Below, in pieces: positions 53,636 through 63,497 of a DNA stretch of 64,000 nt (the stretch's first letter is position 1; each line of letters starts with the position of its first letter). Both the position numbers and the translations under genes were made by a program. A model generated the notes under the pieces. That model was not told where the DNA came from, made no database searches, and saw only the letters and a list, made by a program, of their open reading frames with translations. Where the stretch lies: NCBI RefSeq assembly GCF_007829335.1, contig NZ_VIWO01000013.1, forward strand, positions 62,001-126,000, written 5' to 3'. This DNA is from Chitinophaga polysaccharea (lineage in GTDB: Bacteria > Bacteroidota > Bacteroidia > Chitinophagales > Chitinophagaceae).

Positions 53636-55654
53636 ATGACGCTTTTCGTTAAACGATGCAAACAGCCCGGCTGCCTGGCTATGCTGCTGGGTTGCGCGCA
53701 ACTTTCGGTGGCACAACAAGCCGATAGTAGCCATACCAAACATTTACAGGAGGTATCTGTTACCGCGCCCAGAACCACCAAAGAAATCAGTCCCGGGCAA
53801 AAACTGCTGGCCAAAGACCTGGAACGGCTGGGTAGCCATTCGGTAGCAGATGCCATCCGCTTCTTTGCCGGCGTACAAATAAAAGACTACGGCGGCATAG
53901 GCGGCCTCAAAACCGTGGATATCCGCAGTATGGGCAGCAACCATACCGGCGTATTTTACGACGGTATCGCCATCGGCAACGCCCAGAACGGACAGGTGGA
54001 CCTGGGCCGGTTTTCATTGGATAACATGGAAGAAATTGCGCTGTACAACGGGCAAAAGAGCAACATCTTCCAACCTGCCCGTGACTTTAGCACCGCCGGT
54101 GGTATCTACATGACTTCCCTGAAACCCCGGTTTGCAGCCGGCGAAAAAACACACTTCAGGGCTACTATCAAAACCGGCTCTTTCGGGCTGTTCAACCCTT
54201 CGCTGCTCTGGCAGCAAAAAATCAACGACAAAGTATCCGCGTCGTTCAGTACCGAATGGATTAATGCTACCGGCAGGTATAAATTCAGGTATACCGTACG
54301 TGATAAACAAGGCAACATTGCCTACGACACCAGCGCTTACCGTAAAAATGGCGACATCAATGCTGTACGCGGGGAAGGCGGTTTTAACGGCGTAATGAAT
54401 GGAGGCGAATGGAGCGCCAAAGTATATTACTACCAGTCAGAAAGAGGACTACCGGGCTTTGTGGTGAATAATGTATTCGGGCATGTAGACCGTCAATGGG
54501 ACCAGAGCATCTTTGTACAATCGTCCTTCCGCAAAGACATCAGCAAACGCTATAGCCTGTTGCTGAACGGCAAATATGCATACGATTATTCACACTACCT
54601 GGCGCCGGATACCGCCCGCTTATATGTAGACAATCATTACCGCACCTACGAAGCCTATGTATCCATGGCTAACCAGTATGCGCTGACCAGCTGGTGGAAC
54701 GTTTCTGCCTCCGGCGATTTCCAATGGAGCCGGATGGACGCCGATTTGAAAAACTTCACTTTTCCTACGCGGTATACCACGCTCGTAGCAGCAGCAACGG
54801 CTATCACCTTTAACCGGTGGAGTGCACAGGCCAGTGTACTCGGTACTTTTGTTTCGGAAGATGTGAAAAAAAACACGCCACTCGCCTATCAGCAAAAGTA
54901 TACCCCGACGGTGATTGTTTCCTGGCAGCCCTTTTCTGTAGCAGACTTCCGGCTACGTGCCTTTTATAAAAACATCTTCCGCCTGCCCACTTTCAACGAT
55001 CTCTTTTATACCGAAATCGGCAGCAAGATCCTGAAACCGGAATTTGCTACCCAGTACGATGTGGGCATCACCTGGAATAAAACATTTAGTGATCATGCGC
55101 TACTACTGGCTGGCCTGGAAGCAGATGCCTACTATAATGATGTAACCGATAAAATCGTGGCCGTTCCCGGGCAAAACCAGGTGATCTGGACCATGCAGAA
55201 CCTGGGCAGGGTAAAAATAAAAGGCCTCGATGTAAAGGCGAAAGCGGCCTGGCAAATAAAACAAGCCCTCCAGCTGCAAACGAAACTGACCTACACCTTC
55301 CAGCGGGCGCAGGATTTCACCAATCCGTCCGACCGGTTCTATGGCCACCAGATCGTGTATATTCCGCGCCACAGCGGGTCGGCCATACTGGGCGCCGATT
55401 ATAAAAGCTGGCAGGCCAACTATAGCTTCATCTACACAGGAGAAAGATATAACGGCAAAGAAAATATACCGGAAAACTACGTACAGCCCTGGTATACCAG
55501 TGATATTTCTCTCGGTAAACAATTCAATTGTAAACACACCCGCTTCAGGATCACTGCCCAGGTCAACAACCTGGCCAATCAATATTTTGAAGTAGTGCAA
55601 AGTTATCCCATGCCCGGAAGAAATTACCGGTTCATGGTAACAGTAAATATCTAA
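53636..55654 (+). CDS. btuB: BtuB-like TonB-dependent cobalamin receptor
   Basis: A 672-residue outer-membrane receptor. After a signal-like start (cleavage near LSVAQQA) comes the TonB box/plug (EVSVTAPRTTKEISPGQ; SVADAIRFFAGVQIKDYG; LKTVDIRSMGSNHTGVFYDG) and a 22-strand barrel ending NYRFMVTVNI. It lacks the SusC-type carboxypeptidase domain. Placement directly behind a cobalamin riboswitch and in front of a BtuG-like lipoprotein gene identifies it as the B12 (or related corrinoid) importer. Confidence 0.93.
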   Translation: MTLFVKRCKQPGCLAMLLGCAQLSVAQQADSSHTKHLQEVSVTAPRTTKEISPGQKLLAKDLERLGSHSVADAIRFFAGVQIKDYGGIGGLKTVDIRSMGSNHTGVFYDGIAIGNAQNGQVDLGRFSLDNMEEIALYNGQKSNIFQPARDFSTAGGIYMTSLKPRFAAGEKTHFRATIKTGSFGLFNPSLLWQQKINDKVSASFSTEWINATGRYKFRYTVRDKQGNIAYDTSAYRKNGDINAVRGEGGFNGVMNGGEWSAKVYYYQSERGLPGFVVNNVFGHVDRQWDQSIFVQSSFRKDISKRYSLLLNGKYAYDYSHYLAPDTARLYVDNHYRTYEAYVSMANQYALTSWWNVSASGDFQWSRMDADLKNFTFPTRYTTLVAAATAITFNRWSAQASVLGTFVSEDVKKNTPLAYQQKYTPTVIVSWQPFSVADFRLRAFYKNIFRLPTFNDLFYTEIGSKILKPEFATQYDVGITWNKTFSDHALLLAGLEADAYYNDVTDKIVAVPGQNQVIWTMQNLGRVKIKGLDVKAKAAWQIKQALQLQTKLTYTFQRAQDFTNPSDRFYGHQIVYIPRHSGSAILGADYKSWQANYSFIYTGERYNGKENIPENYVQPWYTSDISLGKQFNCKHTRFRITAQVNNLANQYFEVVQSYPMPGRNYRFMVTVNI

Positions 55655-55663
55655 TCATATAGT

Positions 55664-56812
55664 ATGAAAAAATTATTACTCACGGTTCATATCGGAATGG
55701 CTGTTATTGCCCTGCTGCTGGCCAGTTGCAGGAAAGATGCCACCATTGTACCACCGGTCGTTACGCCTGTAACGCCCCCCACTCCCAATGCCGCTGTTAC
55801 TGGTATGTACATGCTCAATGAAGGTAATATGGGCAGCAACAAAGCTTCTTTGGATTATTTCGATTTCACCACCGGCATTTATAACAAAAACATTTATGCT
55901 ACCGCCAACCCCACCGCAGTAAAAGAACTGGGCGATGTAGGCAATGATATACAAGTATATGGCAGCAAGGTATATGCGGTGGTTAATGTATCCAACAAGG
56001 TAGAAGTAATGAATGTTACGACTGCCGTGCGCATCAAATCAATTGAAGTACTCAACTGCCGCCATGTCACCTTTGCTAACGGGAAAGCCTATATTAGTTC
56101 CTATGCAGGCCCCGTACTGGTAGATCCCAACGCACCTATCGGCCTCGTAGCAGAAGTGGATACCGCCACGCTGGAAATTACCCGCAAAGTATTAGTGGGC
56201 TATCAACCGGAAGAAATGGCGGTAGTGGGCAACAAATTGTATGTAGCCAATTCCGGCGGATACCGCGTGCCTGACTACGACCACACCGTGTCGGTGATTG
56301 ATTTGAATACGTTTAAGGAAATCAAAAAGATCGATGTGGCGATTAATCTCGACCGGCTGAAGGCCGACAATGCAGGCAATATCTACGTAAGCTCCAGGGG
56401 TGACTATTACAACGTTCCTTCCAAACTGTTTATGATCGATACCAAAACAGACCAGGTAAAAACAACGTATGATATCGCCACCAGCAATTTCTGCATCATG
56501 GGCGACACGGCTTATATCTACGGTTCTGCCTTCAATTACAATACTGCTAAATGGACCATCAGCTACAATATGCTGAATGTAAAAACAGGCATGCTGCTCA
56601 ACACCAACTTCATCACCGATGGCACCGAAAAAGAAATCAAGATGCCGTATGGCATAGCGGTAAACCCCGAAACCCGGGAAATTTTTGTGACCGATGCACG
56701 CGACTATGTATCGTCCGGTACACTTTACTGCTTTACTCCCGCGGGTAAAAAGAAATGGTCGGTAGCTACCGGCGAAATACCGGCACATATGGCCTTTGTA
56801 TCCACCCTTTAA
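55664..56812 (+). CDS. btuG: BtuG-like seven-bladed propeller surface lipoprotein
   Basis: A 382-residue lipoprotein (signal with LLLASCRKD) built of YVTN/YncE-type repeats (VEVMNVTTAVRIKSIEVLN; KLYVANSGGYRVPDYDHTVS; EIFVTDARDYVSSGTLYCF). In Bacteroides, BtuG is a seven-bladed beta-propeller lipoprotein that sits on BtuB and captures B12 with very high affinity. Position right after BtuB under a B12 riboswitch makes this a good BtuG equivalent; sequence identity was not measured. The gap to btuB is 9 bp. Confidence 0.82.
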   Translation: MKKLLLTVHIGMAVIALLLASCRKDATIVPPVVTPVTPPTPNAAVTGMYMLNEGNMGSNKASLDYFDFTTGIYNKNIYATANPTAVKELGDVGNDIQVYGSKVYAVVNVSNKVEVMNVTTAVRIKSIEVLNCRHVTFANGKAYISSYAGPVLVDPNAPIGLVAEVDTATLEITRKVLVGYQPEEMAVVGNKLYVANSGGYRVPDYDHTVSVIDLNTFKEIKKIDVAINLDRLKADNAGNIYVSSRGDYYNVPSKLFMIDTKTDQVKTTYDIATSNFCIMGDTAYIYGSAFNYNTAKWTISYNMLNVKTGMLLNTNFITDGTEKEIKMPYGIAVNPETREIFVTDARDYVSSGTLYCFTPAGKKKWSVATGEIPAHMAFVSTL

Positions 56813-56848
56813 TCATCCGTTTACTTCAACAATTGCCTAAAAACAGAT

Positions 56849-58030
56849 ATGAAAAGAAAACATATACTCTTCGCGCTGACAGCCGCATTGGCCGCCGGTA
56901 GTTGCTCCAAAGACAAGAACGACGTACAGGCGCCGGGCAGCCAGATCGTGATCACGACTGCCGATGTAGTACCAGCTACCCAGCTGAAATGGGTAAAAAT
57001 CGCTCCCCAGGTAGATAAGGCCGATAATGCCAGCTACCTCTGGACAATGGGCAAGGACACGCTGGTGGTGACCAAAGACCTGATGTATGCCTTTGATACC
57101 ACCGGTAACATCTCCCTGAAATTTTCTGTAAAAACCGCTACTGACAGTAATCAAAAAAATATTGTGGTACAACTGGCCGCCCCTGCTGTGCCCTATACCA
57201 ATGCGGTAACCAAGGTATTTGAATACTTCCCGGCGCCCGGACAATTCATCAACACATTGCCCGAATGGAAAGCAGGTCAAACCGATAAAGACATGGCCGA
57301 CGCCGCCCTGGCAAAACTCAGCAAAGAGAACATCATTTCTTTGGGCGGATTTGGCGGCTACGTAATCATGGGCTTCGATCATACCATCATAAACAAGCCA
57401 GGCAAAAGTTCTTTCCTGGTATTGGGCAATGCATTTGCCAACAACGCAGAACCAGGTGTGATCATGGTATCGGCCGACGCCAATGGCAACGGCTTACCGG
57501 ATGATCCGTGGTATGAAATTGCCGGTGCTGCATACAACAATCCCAAAACGATTAAAAACTACCAGATTACCTATTATAAACCTGACGAAAACAAAACACC
57601 GGTAACCGATCCTAGTGATCCATATTCCTCGGATGTTCAGTACATCCGTTGGGAAGATAACCAGGGTAAATCTGGCTACCTGGTTAAAAACCAGTATCAT
57701 AACCAGCCTTACTATCCCCAGTGGAAAGGGAACAGCATCGTATTTACCGGCACCCGGTTACCCGACGATCAGATCAGGAATACCTCTTCCGATCCGGCGT
57801 CTCCTTATTGGGTATTGCCGGCATTCCCGTATGGGTATGTGGATAACCAGTCAAATACCGATGTAAATGCCCAGATAAAACTGGATTGGGCGGTAGATAA
57901 TACCGGGAGATCCGTGAAACTGAGTGGTATCGATTTTATCAGGGTACATAGTGGTATCCGCAAAGAAGCCGGCTGGTTAGGGGAAGTATCCACTGAAGTA
58001 GCCGGTGTCCGGGACCTGAACCTGAAATAA
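56849..58030 (+). CDS. B12-locus surface lipoprotein (PKD/cell-surface-protein type)
   Basis: A 393-residue lipoprotein (signal with AAGSCSKDK). Residues about 25-105 resemble a PKD/Ig-like domain; the rest (VFEYFPAPGQFINTLPEW; GGFGGYVIMGFDHTI; DANGNGLPDDPWYEIAG; IDFIRVHSGI) matches the cell-surface proteins found next to BtuB/BtuG in Bacteroidota. It may be an accessory corrinoid- or carrier-binding protein, a counterpart by position to BtuH, though I do not claim homology to BtuH. It is the last gene of the riboswitch operon. Confidence 0.72.
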   Translation: MKRKHILFALTAALAAGSCSKDKNDVQAPGSQIVITTADVVPATQLKWVKIAPQVDKADNASYLWTMGKDTLVVTKDLMYAFDTTGNISLKFSVKTATDSNQKNIVVQLAAPAVPYTNAVTKVFEYFPAPGQFINTLPEWKAGQTDKDMADAALAKLSKENIISLGGFGGYVIMGFDHTIINKPGKSSFLVLGNAFANNAEPGVIMVSADANGNGLPDDPWYEIAGAAYNNPKTIKNYQITYYKPDENKTPVTDPSDPYSSDVQYIRWEDNQGKSGYLVKNQYHNQPYYPQWKGNSIVFTGTRLPDDQIRNTSSDPASPYWVLPAFPYGYVDNQSNTDVNAQIKLDWAVDNTGRSVKLSGIDFIRVHSGIRKEAGWLGEVSTEVAGVRDLNLK

Positions 58031-58056
58031 TCGTCAACACCATTTACCTTTTGCCA

Positions 58057-58096
58057 CGGATTTTGCTGGTATCACCAAAAAAATCCGGGGCTTTTT
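58057..58096 (+). terminator. Candidate terminator of the B12 operon
   Basis: Arms CGGATTTT (58057-58064) and AAAATCCG (58080-58087), then GGGGCTTTTT. It is a moderate hairpin about 30 bp after the last B12-operon gene. Confidence 0.5.
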
Positions 58097-58136
58097 AGTG
58101 CTAAAATGTGTATTTTGTTGTCAAATCGTGATATCC

Positions 58137-58736
58137 GTGGGTAATGACGAAGCTGTTCTGTTGGGGAAACTGCAGAGAGGGGATGCAGACGCTTTTATAA
58201 CATTGTACAATCAATATTCCCCCTCACTTTATACCTACATTCTCCATTTTATCAACACACCGGCTTTAGCGGAAGATGTGCTGCAGGATGTGTTTATAAA
58301 AATCTGGGAGATCCGCGGGCGGATTAAACCGGAGTTGTCTTTCAGCGGGTACCTGTACCGGATTACCCGTAATCATGTTTTTAAATTACTGAAGAAAATA
58401 ACGGCCGACGAAGCGCTCCGCCTCCGGGTGATGCAGGACCTGTACCAGCACACTACCGATGCCGATACACTGCTGCAATGGAAGCAATATGAAACTTTAT
58501 TGCATACCGCTATTGACCGGCTGCCACCTCAGCGCCAGAAGGTATTCCGGCTATGCCGGGAAGAGCTGAAAAGCTACGAAGAAGTGGCCCGCGAGCTGGG
58601 TATTTCCCGCAATACCGTAAAAGAGCATATGATGCTGGCCATGAAAAGCATCCGTTTTTTCGTTTATTCCAATGCCGATGGCATACTCCCGCTCCTGCTG
58701 GCAGCCACCCTGTTAAAAGATATCTCCAGACCCTGA
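58137..58736 (+). CDS. ECF sigma-70 factor, GTG start
   Basis: From the GTG at 58137 the product is 199 residues, with region 2 (FITLYNQYSPSLYTYILHF; AEDVLQDVFIKIWEIRG) and region 4 (LPPQRQKVFRLCREELKSYE; VARELGISRNTVKEHM). The frame extends to a GTG at 58098, but a -7-like TATTTTG (about 58110-58117) lies in that part, so the later start is preferred. It should be held by the FecR protein encoded next and activate the SusC gene downstream. Confidence 0.9.
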   Translation: MGNDEAVLLGKLQRGDADAFITLYNQYSPSLYTYILHFINTPALAEDVLQDVFIKIWEIRGRIKPELSFSGYLYRITRNHVFKLLKKITADEALRLRVMQDLYQHTTDADTLLQWKQYETLLHTAIDRLPPQRQKVFRLCREELKSYEEVARELGISRNTVKEHMMLAMKSIRFFVYSNADGILPLLLAATLLKDISRP

Positions 58737-58791
58737 AAAATATTTTTTCGGATACACCCACCCTACCTGTCGGTTTTAGGATAGTATAGAT

Positions 58792-59982
58792 ATGCCGACA
58801 TCCAAATCACCTTACCGGTACCAGCAATTATTGCAACGCTGGCAACAGCGGACCTGTAGTCCACAGGAAGCCATTGAGCTAATGGAATACCTGCGGAACG
58901 ACGCTTCCAACCGGATACTGTTGGAAGAATTACAGGCCGCATTCCGGCAGGTACAGCCCGGAGAAGAGGTGATGTCTTCACTGCCCATCAACAGGGTCAG
59001 GGAAGGGCTTTTAAAACACATACAGGGCGCCGCGGTGGTGCCGATCCAGCGCTCCCGCAAACCGGGCGCCTGGTTACGCTGGTCTGCCGCCGCCGCTTTA
59101 CTGGCAGCAATGGCCTTACCCGCCGGCTACCTATTGAAACATCAAAACGCCACGCCCTCAGCTAAAAAAGCAATAGCTGCCGCTCCTGCAGCCGAGCAAC
59201 GTAAAACTGTACTCACACTGGCCAACGGGCAGAAGGTGGAACTGGACAAAGCCGGTATGGCGCAGTTGGCACAAGGCAACAGCACCATTCGCAATCAGAA
59301 CGGACAACTCATATACGAGCAAACCAACGGTGGCCAGGCCGCATTGCTATATAATACGCTCACCACCGCTCCCCGGGAAACGTATCCCCTGGTACTGGCC
59401 GACGGAAGTAAAATATGGCTGAACGCCGGCTCGTCTCTCCACTTCCCGGCTGCCTTTACCGGCAACGAGCGCAAAGTGGAACTGAGTGGGGAAGCCTATT
59501 TTGAAATTGCAACAGATGCTCATAAGCCTTTCCGCATACAGGTAAAACAGATGACGGTAGAAGTGCTGGGCACCCATTTCAATATCAATGCCTATACCGA
59601 CGAAACCACCATGAATACCACCCTGCTGGAAGGCGCCGTGAATATCCACAGTGGCAGAAGCAGCCTGCGGCTCGCCCCGGGCGAACAATCGCAGGTAAGT
59701 GGAGATGGACAAATAAAGAAAATTACCGGTGTAAACACCGACGAGATAATGGCCTGGAAAGAAGGCTACTTTAAGTTCGAGAATACAGATCTGACCACCG
59801 TATTACGACAATTTTCACATTGGTATGATGTAGACGTGGTATACGAAGGCAATGTGAAACCAAGGAAATTCTTCGGTATGATCAGTCGTAACAGCACTTT
59901 ACCAAACGTATTAAAAATGCTGAATGCCAATGATATTACCTACCGGATCGACGGTAGAAAGCTCATCATCGAGGGAAACTAA
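58792..59982 (+). CDS. FecR-family anti-sigma factor
   Basis: A 396-residue inner-membrane protein: cytoplasmic part (1-95), membrane helix at about 97-114, periplasmic FecR domain (about 195-290; SKIWLNAGSSLHFPAAF, VEVLGTHFNINAY) and a C-terminal STN-like domain (about 320-396; KFENTDLTTVLRQFSHWYDV). It controls the preceding sigma factor and takes its signal from the following SusC's STN domain. Confidence 0.93.
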   Translation: MPTSKSPYRYQQLLQRWQQRTCSPQEAIELMEYLRNDASNRILLEELQAAFRQVQPGEEVMSSLPINRVREGLLKHIQGAAVVPIQRSRKPGAWLRWSAAAALLAAMALPAGYLLKHQNATPSAKKAIAAAPAAEQRKTVLTLANGQKVELDKAGMAQLAQGNSTIRNQNGQLIYEQTNGGQAALLYNTLTTAPRETYPLVLADGSKIWLNAGSSLHFPAAFTGNERKVELSGEAYFEIATDAHKPFRIQVKQMTVEVLGTHFNINAYTDETTMNTTLLEGAVNIHSGRSSLRLAPGEQSQVSGDGQIKKITGVNTDEIMAWKEGYFKFENTDLTTVLRQFSHWYDVDVVYEGNVKPRKFFGMISRNSTLPNVLKMLNANDITYRIDGRKLIIEGN

Positions 59983-60121
59983 TCGGGGAAAATTAAGTAA
60001 CAGGATATAGGTGAACAATTATATCAACCAATAGTCAGGGTGAGTGCCAGCATAACATAGATAGAATAGAATACTGTAACGCTCAACCAAACCATTTATC
60101 TAAATCAAAACTCAGTAGAGT

Positions 60122-63100
60122 ATGCAATCCACTATTGCGGGTACGCGGTGTGATAGCCACCGGCGTTCAACCAAACATCTCAAGCTCAGGGGACTGGTCT
60201 CCCTGCTTTGCTTCGCTACCAGTATGCAGGCCAATGCGGCTACGTCGCAGCAACAACAGCTGGTAAGCCTTTCCTTTAAAAATGCATCTGCCAAAGAAGT
60301 ATTCCGGGAAATCAACAAGCAAACGGGCTTAAACATCCTGGCAGATGAAGCCCTGCTGGAAAAAAGCGGCAAAGCCAATATTGTAGTCAACAATATGCCG
60401 GTTAGCGAAGCGCTGAATATCATCATGCGCAACCAGCCACTCACCTACACTATCGAAGGAGGGGCTATTATTGTTAAAACAAAGGCTGCCCCGTTGCCAC
60501 CAGCCAGCACACCGGCTCCGCCGGTGGAGATCCACGGAGTGGTTACCAACGCCAAAGGTCAACCACTCCCAGGAGCCACCATCACCGTAAAAGGCACCCG
60601 GCAAGGTACCGTATCAAAACCAGACGGTAGCTTTACCATCAATGTCAACCCGGGAGAAACGCTCGAAGTGAGCGTGATGGGTTACAAACCCTGGTCGATG
60701 AAAATAGATGGCAAAAACAGCGCCCTGAAAGTATCGCTGGAAGAAGATGTAGCTAACCTCACCGACGTAGTGGTGGTAGGGTATGGTACTACCAAAAAGA
60801 GAGACCTCACCGGGTCTATCAGCTCCATCAGCAGCGACCAGATGAACAACGGCGGCGTTACCTCCAATGCGGCACAAGCCATACAGGGACGGGCAGCCGG
60901 CGTTCAGGTAAGCCAGTCGAATTCGGCGCCGGGCGGACAAACCATCGTTCGTATCCGTGGTGGTAACTCCATCAAATCTACCAACGAACCACTATATGTG
61001 GTAGATGGTTTCCCTTCTGAAACCGGAAAGGACATCAACCCGAACGATATTGATGATATACAAATCCTTAAAGATGCTTCCTCCACCGCCATCTACGGCG
61101 CCCGTGGCGCCAATGGCGTAGTGATGATCACCACCAAAAGAGGAAAATCAGGCAAGCCAAATATCCAATATGATGGCTACTATGGCGTTCAGCGGATTGT
61201 AAAAGAATACGATAAAATGAACGGCCTCGAAAATATGCAGGTCACCAACGCCAAAGCCATCGAAAAAGGACAACCAGCTTACTATACCGCTGCCGATCTG
61301 GCCAGCGGCCGTAACAACGACTGGTTCCAGCTGGCTACCCGCCCCGGTATGGTACAAAGCCATAGCCTCAGCGTAAGCGGCGGTACGCCGGAAGACCGCG
61401 TATCCTTATCGGGTAACTACTTCCGTCAGGACGGCGCATTGAAAAACACAGCGTATGAAAGGTACTCCGTTCGGTTAAACTACGACCGCCAGTTTACCAC
61501 CCGCTTTAAAACCGGCGCCAGCGTATACGGTTCACATGCCTATACCAACTTCAAAACCTACGACGGCAACATCGTTCCGTCTAACGTAATGTATGGCGTA
61601 CTAACCGCTTCTCCGGCCATACCGGTGTATAATGACAATGGTACTTTTGCGCGGTTCAAAGGCCGCGACAACCCGCTGGCCTGGCTGCTGGCGCCTACCA
61701 ACGACCGGTTCGAAAACAAAGTCAACATCAACGCATACGCCGACTTCCAGATCCTGGATGGGTTTAATTTTCGTGTAAATGGCGGAACAGAATACGCCAC
61801 TACCAAAGAAGGTACTTACCTGCCCCGCGACCTCGTGGATGGCGAAAAAGTAGGCGGCAAAGCCAGTATCAACGATTTGTCTACCACCCGCAACCTGGTG
61901 GAAGCCTATTTCACCTATAAAAAAGTATTGAATCAAATACACTCTTTTAACGTGGTGGCAGGGGTATCCTACCAATCCGATGCGTCTACCCGTCATTATT
62001 CGCAGGTGCAAAAATTCAGTACAGATGCTTACCTGTATCATAACCTTGATGGTGGTACCGAACGCCTCGCCAGCAGCAGCTCTGACCTCTCAGCTAAGAT
62101 CGCTTCTGCCTATGGTCGTTTAAACTACTCCCTGAAAGATAAATACCTGCTCACCTTTACCTTCCGTCGCGATGGCTCTTCCAAATTCGGAGGCAACTAC
62201 CGCTATGGTAACTACCCCTCCGGCTCTATCGCCTGGAGAGCCGGTGAAGAAGAATTTATCAAAAACCTGAATGTGTTTTCCAGCCTGAAATTCAGAGGTG
62301 GTTATGGTTTAACCGGTAATGACAGGGTGCCCGACCTGATCTACCTGGATACCTACGGTCCTACCAACGTATCACTGGGAATGGGTAGCGACAGCTACGG
62401 AGGCACGGTGATAACACGCCAGTCTAATGCCAACCTGCACTGGGAAAGTACCTCTCAGCTCGACCTGGGTGTTGATATGGGCTTCTTCAACAACCGCATC
62501 ATGGCCACGATCGACTACTACCGGAAAAGAACCTACGACCTGATCTTCGATATCCCTATCGGCGACTGGAATGGATTCAGTACGCAAACGGTGAATGCCG
62601 GCGGTATCAGCAACCGGGGAATTGAGTTGTCTGTTACAACGCAAAACGTGAACAGTAAATCATTTACCTGGAACACTACCCTCAACATTGCTTATAACAA
62701 ACAAACGGTGCTCGATCTTGCCGATCGTCCTTATATCATTACCCAAACAGCCAACCTGTATGGAGGCCGTGGCCTTGATTTCACCAAGCTGGAAAAAGGA
62801 CAGGAGCTCAGCACTTTTTACGGCTATGTGTATGATGGTGTGATCAAAACCGGTGAAGCACACACCGCACAACCCAACTCCAAACCGGGCGATCCTAAAT
62901 TCAAAGACATCAGCGGCCCCAATGGCAAACCTGATGGTATCATTGATGCTAACGACCGTACTTACCTGGGCCATGCCAACCCACATTACATCTACGGTAT
63001 CAATAACAGCTTTACCTGGAAAAATTTTGAGCTGAACATCTTCCTGCAGGGCGCGCTGGATTATAGTCTATACAACGCCACTTCCGAGGTACTGGAATCC

Positions 63101-63478
63101 GGCCCTGGTAAAGCAGCGCTGAACAGGTGGACGACCAGTAACGAAAATACCAATATTCCCCGGGATGGATACGCCATTGCTTACGGCGGTTTGATCAACT
63201 CCCGTTTCGTGGAAAACGCTGCTTACCTGCGTTGTAAAATGATCACACTGGGATATAACCTGCCCGTAGCCAAAACGTTCCTGAAAAGCCTGAGAAATGT
63301 GAAAGTATACGGATCAGTACAAAACTTATTTACGATTACTAAATATACAGGATCAGATCCCGAGGTAAATACCAACCTGAATAGCAGCGGCTCCAACGCC
63401 AACCTTTCTTCCGGGTTGGATTACACCGCCTTCCCTGCTTATCGCACGTTTACCGCGGGCCTTAAACTGAATTTTTAA
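60122..63478 (+). CDS. SusC/RagA TonB-linked outer-membrane transporter with STN domain
   Basis: An 1118-residue protein: signal peptide (cleavage near MQANAA), STN domain (about 47-118; SAKEVFREINKQTGLNILAD), carboxypeptidase-D-like domain (about 135-215; GVVTNAKGQPLPGATITVKG), plug (VVVVGYGTTKKRDLTGSISS; IQILKDASSTAIYGARGANG) and barrel ending FTAGLKLNF. Paired with the SusD gene behind it, it imports an unknown nutrient, and its STN domain links it to the upstream FecR/sigma pair. Confidence 0.95.
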   Translation: MQSTIAGTRCDSHRRSTKHLKLRGLVSLLCFATSMQANAATSQQQQLVSLSFKNASAKEVFREINKQTGLNILADEALLEKSGKANIVVNNMPVSEALNIIMRNQPLTYTIEGGAIIVKTKAAPLPPASTPAPPVEIHGVVTNAKGQPLPGATITVKGTRQGTVSKPDGSFTINVNPGETLEVSVMGYKPWSMKIDGKNSALKVSLEEDVANLTDVVVVGYGTTKKRDLTGSISSISSDQMNNGGVTSNAAQAIQGRAAGVQVSQSNSAPGGQTIVRIRGGNSIKSTNEPLYVVDGFPSETGKDINPNDIDDIQILKDASSTAIYGARGANGVVMITTKRGKSGKPNIQYDGYYGVQRIVKEYDKMNGLENMQVTNAKAIEKGQPAYYTAADLASGRNNDWFQLATRPGMVQSHSLSVSGGTPEDRVSLSGNYFRQDGALKNTAYERYSVRLNYDRQFTTRFKTGASVYGSHAYTNFKTYDGNIVPSNVMYGVLTASPAIPVYNDNGTFARFKGRDNPLAWLLAPTNDRFENKVNINAYADFQILDGFNFRVNGGTEYATTKEGTYLPRDLVDGEKVGGKASINDLSTTRNLVEAYFTYKKVLNQIHSFNVVAGVSYQSDASTRHYSQVQKFSTDAYLYHNLDGGTERLASSSSDLSAKIASAYGRLNYSLKDKYLLTFTFRRDGSSKFGGNYRYGNYPSGSIAWRAGEEEFIKNLNVFSSLKFRGGYGLTGNDRVPDLIYLDTYGPTNVSLGMGSDSYGGTVITRQSNANLHWESTSQLDLGVDMGFFNNRIMATIDYYRKRTYDLIFDIPIGDWNGFSTQTVNAGGISNRGIELSVTTQNVNSKSFTWNTTLNIAYNKQTVLDLADRPYIITQTANLYGGRGLDFTKLEKGQELSTFYGYVYDGVIKTGEAHTAQPNSKPGDPKFKDISGPNGKPDGIIDANDRTYLGHANPHYIYGINNSFTWKNFELNIFLQGALDYSLYNATSEVLESGPGKAALNRWTTSNENTNIPRDGYAIAYGGLINSRFVENAAYLRCKMITLGYNLPVAKTFLKSLRNVKVYGSVQNLFTITKYTGSDPEVNTNLNSSGSNANLSSGLDYTAFPAYRTFTAGLKLNF

Positions 63479-63497
63479 CCTGTAAATTCCGGAACAA

